DNA from: Typhlomys cinereus
Lineage: Eukaryota > Chordata > Mammalia > Rodentia > Platacanthomyidae
DNA length: 64,000 nucleotides
Assembly: GCA_023101885.1 (NCBI GenBank)
Contig: JALPQD010000044.1
Coordinates: 1,544,514 to 1,608,513 of the forward strand
Direction of reading: 5' to 3'
Position numbers and translations under genes: made by a program. Positions within the stretch are counted from its first letter, which is position 1. Each line of letters opens with the position of its first letter. Below are positions 55,501 to 61,700 of this stretch, in pieces. The notes beneath the pieces were generated by a model. That model searched no databases. It was not told the DNA's origin and saw only the letters and a list, made by a program, of their open reading frames with translations.

Positions 55501-58500
55501 ATGAAGCCAAAATATTGAAAATTGTTTTCTAATTTATCCCTCAGGAAAGACACTAGAAAAAGTTATATACCTTTGGAACAAATGGCTCAAAGCCTTTATC
55601 TGTGGAAATCTAAAACAATAAATGAAGGGACAGTGATCCAAAAGGAGACATCAGCTTCAGCCCGAATTTTAATATGCTTTATGTATCCAAATACTTACTC
55701 ACCTTAGTAAATACCTTTCTTAGTTTTACCTTTCTAAGTTATAGTTGAATATCAAATTTTAATTTATTTAGACATCCACTGAGCACACATAATGATGGTT
55801 TATTTCATTGTGTCTGCAATATTAATAACTATAACTTCTAATGTTTATAGCTGCTATTCAGAAGATCACATAGAGCTACAAAATATTAAAGGCTAAGGAA
55901 ATCACTTTTTATCATCTCTCAGAGTGATTTTCTCAATTATGATGAAGGATCTGGGGAATAACATTGTGGTACTTTACAAAATAACTTATCATCAATTCTG
56001 GTTCCCTGTAGCCTTCACTTTACGCTGAGATGTTGTGCACTGAGAAAGGAGGCATCCACGGCCTCTCCTGGGATAGTAGAAAGGAAATAACAACTGAGTG
56101 ATTCTCACTGAGTCTGAGTACCAATTGGCTGTCTTTTCTCTGGAGTCTGCTACATCAAAGACTCCACCATATCACACTCTCACACAAGAACTGTAGACAA
56201 GCTAATAGGACTGAAATGATTTACAAGGATATCTTGAGGTCTCCTACTTTTCATTAGCACTTGCTCTAAGTATAATTACTGACCTCTTCCTCTGTGTTCA
56301 TAGAATAAGTCTTCAATGCCAGTGTGACCATTCAGTGCCAACTCAACCATCAACTTCATGCCTGAATAATAGGCCCCTGCCCAGATCAGGAGATTCATGA
56401 CAGGAAGACACCACACATGCTCATTACTGTCTTCATAGTGTCTAACTCACTCTCTCCATATACTTTCCTTCAATACATATTTCTGGGGTTAAATTTATCT
56501 TATCTAATCCGATAAATTTTGCACTATGCTCAAGAATCATATTAAAGCTCCATTACAAGTGACTTACATGCCATAGAGAATTACATTACAAAGTTCAGCT
56601 CAAATTGAATTTTTAAAGGCGATTTCTCTAGAGCCTACTTTCACTAACTTATGACATTTTTTAAAGTATACCAATCACAAGAAATCATTTCATAGGCTAC
56701 TTTGAATACAGTCTTCCTTTTGTAAGAAACATAAACTCTAATAGTTCTTTAAATTTTCACTCCTATTTTCATAGTCAATTCATCCTATGTTCAACTTCCC
56801 ACTTGCCATTCTATCAATTTCCTTTACATCCCACTTAGGATGACATACAAGTTAGTTAGTTTAACGTATAGGTTAAGTATTGTGACTGTAATGCAGTCCA
56901 CACCCAGCAGAGCAGTTTCCTCTCTGAGGACAGCTGTGGTAAGGAGTATGGGGAATTCAAGACTTACAGATTCTATCTGATGCACCTTGAGGGCTCGTCT
57001 TTTACCAAAAAACTACAAAAGAAAAGCAATCCAACAGATAGAAAACAGTAGCTAAGTGGTCTTAACATCACTTGTAGAATTCATGTGAATATCTGGCTCT
57101 TCAGCAGACCTACTGGTTGAGCAAACTCAAGTGGAATTACCTATGATCAAAGAAGCTTGTCTCAACCTGCATTTAGTGGCATACTTACCTGTCACTTTGT
57201 ACATATCGCTCCACTCCCCACATTTCCAGTTTCATCTTATGTTCTAATCACACAAGTTCTTACCATCATAATAAACCATGGGAGAGTAAAATTCACAAAA
57301 GCCTCCTTGGCTTCCAAATTTAATAATCTAGTTAATAATACAAAGAGAGAAAACTTAAATATACTTACCCTGTTCAAAGCTTTTAGAACTAGTTTGTGGA
57401 TATCGTTCCTGTAACACTGTTTCTTAGTCATATTTAGCTTGCTTTGAGATTCATCCACTTCTGGTACACCTTGATGCAAAAAATATGGTAATAAATACAT
57501 ACTTGATTGGATTTATGCTGAACAAATTGCCACCTGCTAAAAAGTGCCATAATTTGGGTCGAGTTACATTTCTACTTGTGTACAACTTTTAGTCTCCACT
57601 TGAAACTTATTAATATTTCTGCTGCATTTTTGGTGACTATGATTTCTAAAGCTGTTCATCATCCTTCAAGCACATATGGCTACTAAAGGTAGGGCAGCTG
57701 AGTAAGAACAACTTCTCATGACATGTAGTAAGTTTTAGTCAACATCTTCCTTACATTATGACCCAAGAAAATTCCTACAATTCTGCTCTCTGGTTTTGAT
57801 TCCATCACATGAGTTCCTGCTACCCAGAATGAACATAAATTGCATTCCATCTAACAGTATTTTGAATTGTATGGAATGTAAACTTTTGGGGGGGAGGCAT
57901 CCATAGCCTTAACATGACCCCAGATCTTGGAGGATTTAAGCGCAACACTACAGGTAAGATGGTCATGGGGGGGAGGGGCATTTTATGATTGAGACTCCAA
58001 TTACTGTCAGGCTACATGGATTGAAAACAATGAATTCTTTCATGCTCTTATTTCATCTCTAATGCAAAAAAGAATGACAAGATACATAAAGTAGAACAGA
58101 GTCCTCAACCTGCATGACAGAAATATATGCATGTGCTAATATGTATGTGAAAAGTGTCTATTCGTGTGTGTTGCCATGCCTACAGTGCAGCCCTAAAATA
58201 ATCATTTTAAAAGCACCCATACTCGTCTAAACAACTATCGATTAGCAACAATGCTTTTGAGTCAGTTTATAATCAATAAAAGCAATTATAATCAATAAAA
58301 GCATTAGTACATTAATGAACAGATGTGGTTCTGAAGTATTTTCCAGAGTTTTAAACCCGTATCTCCCCTCAAAGGAACACACTGGCAGCACCGACAGTTA
58401 CCAGGAGGAATTTGTTGTTGATGTTCATTTTATTACAGACTAAGCACAAAATTTAAAAACTCAAAATAAAATTATGTCTTGAAAAACAGTGGGCTGAAGA

Positions 58501-58728
58501 GATGCCTCAGGGATTAACACTCTGTCTTCCAAGCAGAAAGTCCTGAGTTCAGATCCTAGGTCTGGTATAAAAACACCAGGTGGAAACCACTCAGGCCTGC
58601 ACTTCCTCCCCTGGTGGGCTGAGCCTCAGAAATCCCAAAGCCAAGTAAAAAGGAGGAAGAAGCAATGCAGGATGATTTCCAAAGTCACCTTCGGTCTTCT
58701 ACAGAGACACATAGAGCCCTCTGATACA

Positions 58729-58771
<43 letters not shown>

Positions 58772-61700
58772 ACACACACTAAACAAATAAATAAATAAAA
58801 TTACAAATTAAAAAAAACTGCAGTGATGAATGATGGCACAAAGATTCAATTAAAAAAAAAGCCACAGATAAAAAGGCATTCTTGTTGAAAGTACCAGGAG
58901 AGTCCAAATAAGTAACTATTATGGGACAAATCTGTTACCTTGAAAACTTACTCTTACAATGGATATTCTTTTAAATTCAGAAAGCTAAGATACCTGTATT
59001 ACTACAGAGAAGAATTTTTTTAGGAAGCCTTCATTTTACAAGGAAAAGATGCAAGTATCCATACTTAAGAAGTGGAAGTTTACATAAGAGCAATAAAAAA
59101 AAATGCATTAGCTTTCACATTCAGCAGCAAGATGAGGACTCCAGTGGTCTCATTTGTCTCTCCAAGTCCTCCTACAGCTCCCCCCCATCCCCTTCACTGG
59201 CCTCATTTGACCATGGGTGACCCCTCACACAAGGTTCCTAACTCAGGTTCCCCTGCCATCACTCTCTGCACCACACTGCTAGGAACAGCAATTGTAACAT
59301 GGTTTACTCCCAAGGGTAAAACGTAGTAAGGAATACAAATTTTAAGAAAATGTTTACATAAATCTGAAAGCTATTCACATTATTGTTCAATATTACAATT
59401 TGAATGGAACATGTTCTTGACCTACACTAAAATAGCTGTGATTTTAGAGTAACATAATCAAAGATTTACAACCAGGTCATTTAGAAATCAAAATCTTTAA
59501 AATGTATAAATCATCTGTTCAACTCGCACAGTGAAAAATGTGAGTTGTATTTAAAAGTAGCAACTTTAAAACTAAAAACAAACTTAAAGATCATAATTCA
59601 ACCAAAAAAAGTAAACATACTGGAAAAAAATATATATGGGTAGATAATTCAATCAAAAAAGTATACATACTGGAAAGAAGCAGCATGAGTAAATTAAAGA
59701 TAGTATCAGATCTACCAAATATCTTCCATTTATTAATATTATTGTATTCTAAATGGATTATTAAAAAGTAGCTTACTTTTAATTCTACTTCTGAGTTTTT
59801 CCCCCAAAATTATTCAGAAATATATAGATTTTCTTCACTTATGTTAGATTGGAGATATATTTTTTCTTAGGAATCTTCGTAATGATCATAAATGCTTTAA
59901 TTCAGATGCCAATTGTGAATAATAATGTACTGAATTTTTGCATGTTGACATGAAATGTGTTTAAACACACTAGCAGACTCGATGTTGGTCACATATTACA
60001 AAAATATATTATCAACTTTGTTTAAAGGATAGTTTATGACAACACCCATAACTTTACATGGATGTATGAGACATTATATTTAGTAAGACATAAATGTGGT
60101 AAAGTAACATTTAACATTTAACATTGTACTCTGACTTGAATATGAGCTGTCCTTCAAAAGCTCATGTGCTGAATGCTTGCTTCCCAAGTCATGGCGTTAT
60201 TTTGGAGGCGCTGTAGGCTTTAGGAAGAGGTCTCTGCTGGGAGTAGGTCCCTGAGGAAATGTCTTTGAAAATTAAATTCATATTCAGTCACTTCACTGCT
60301 CTCTGTTACTTATCTTTTCCATCCTGAGCTGGCAACGCACTTCTGTCATCTCCCTTCCTTCCACCATGATCCCCCCCATGGTGATAGGGTCACCACGGAC
60401 TAAACACTGTGATCTGTGATCTAAGATAAATATTCCACCTTTAATTTACTAGGAATATTTAAAGGGCCACTTCCATTGTTTGTTTATAGTCTGATAGAAC
60501 ACTAAAAGTAACCCAAGTGAGGCCCATTGTTAATGCCATCTTTATTGAAAACGTATAAGGATAAACAACACTGTCATTATATCAAAAAGTTTACTCTGAA
60601 TATTTTTAACTAGAAAATAATCCCATAAAATGTGCTACAGAATTCCAGATACGCTAAGTCACAAATAAAATCTGCCCTACAGTGGAAAAGCAAAGACTAC
60701 AATTGGACCTAAGGAGAGAAGACACATAAGCTTTACACGTCCCAACCCACAAGGATCCAGCTACTGAGGTGTCAGAAGGGTATACCAGCCCCTTAGCAGT
60801 GATCGGCAGCTTAAGCTTGGCCCAGCCAACTGGAACCTCAGGAGAAATGTCCCCATGAAAGAACAGAAGTCAAATCACTGCAGATTCTAACCGCTTTTAA
60901 TACATCTGAATCTATGTTTATAAGAAGCTCTGCCCAGCATTACATGTGAGATCCTTCACTTTCTGCCTGCACCTGCCCTTTCACAATTAGCCCCAAGCCC
61001 TTCTTTACTCTTCACTCACCCCAGGCGATGCGCACATTCTCCTTTTGCTTGGGAAGTACATAGTTTCCATCTCACATCTCACAATCTCTGACCTACCTAC
61101 TCTTTTGAGCTAACCAGTGTTTCCCTATAGGTTTTTACCTATTAATCTACAATTGTCTCTTTCATAGTATATGGTAATTAACTAGCTCCTCTAGTATCTT
61201 ACACAGCCTTGCTTTCCTTTCATTCATCACTTAGCCCATAACAGTATCACAGTGTTCATAACAGGAGACACTTAATGAGGATGTGTTGAAAGAATGTGAA
61301 ATTAGATGCTTTAGTGAGATCTGGAGGACAAATGAGGTAACAGCTTGTGAAAACAGGAAACAAAGGCTGTGTAGGAGGGGAAGCCACTGAAGTTAATGAG
61401 AAAGGAGGGTCCCCTGGTTCTTTCAGAGACATCTACCTTAACCATGAGGGAAAAAAAGGCTTGTTAAAAAGAGGAAGTATACAGTGAATTATCTGCCATT
61501 AGTTTGAACCGAAACCTAGTTGACCACAAGGTAGCAGCAAAAAAACATCAGCGATGAAGACACAATGATAAATAGTCCCACTCTTCCTTAGAAACTTCTT
61601 ATAAATTATCCTCAGTGTCTCCTGTGCACTATCCTTTGTGTTGCCTCCTCATGTTTGGCTTAGCAGAGAACTTTACATCTGCTTGTCGCACTCTTGTCCT

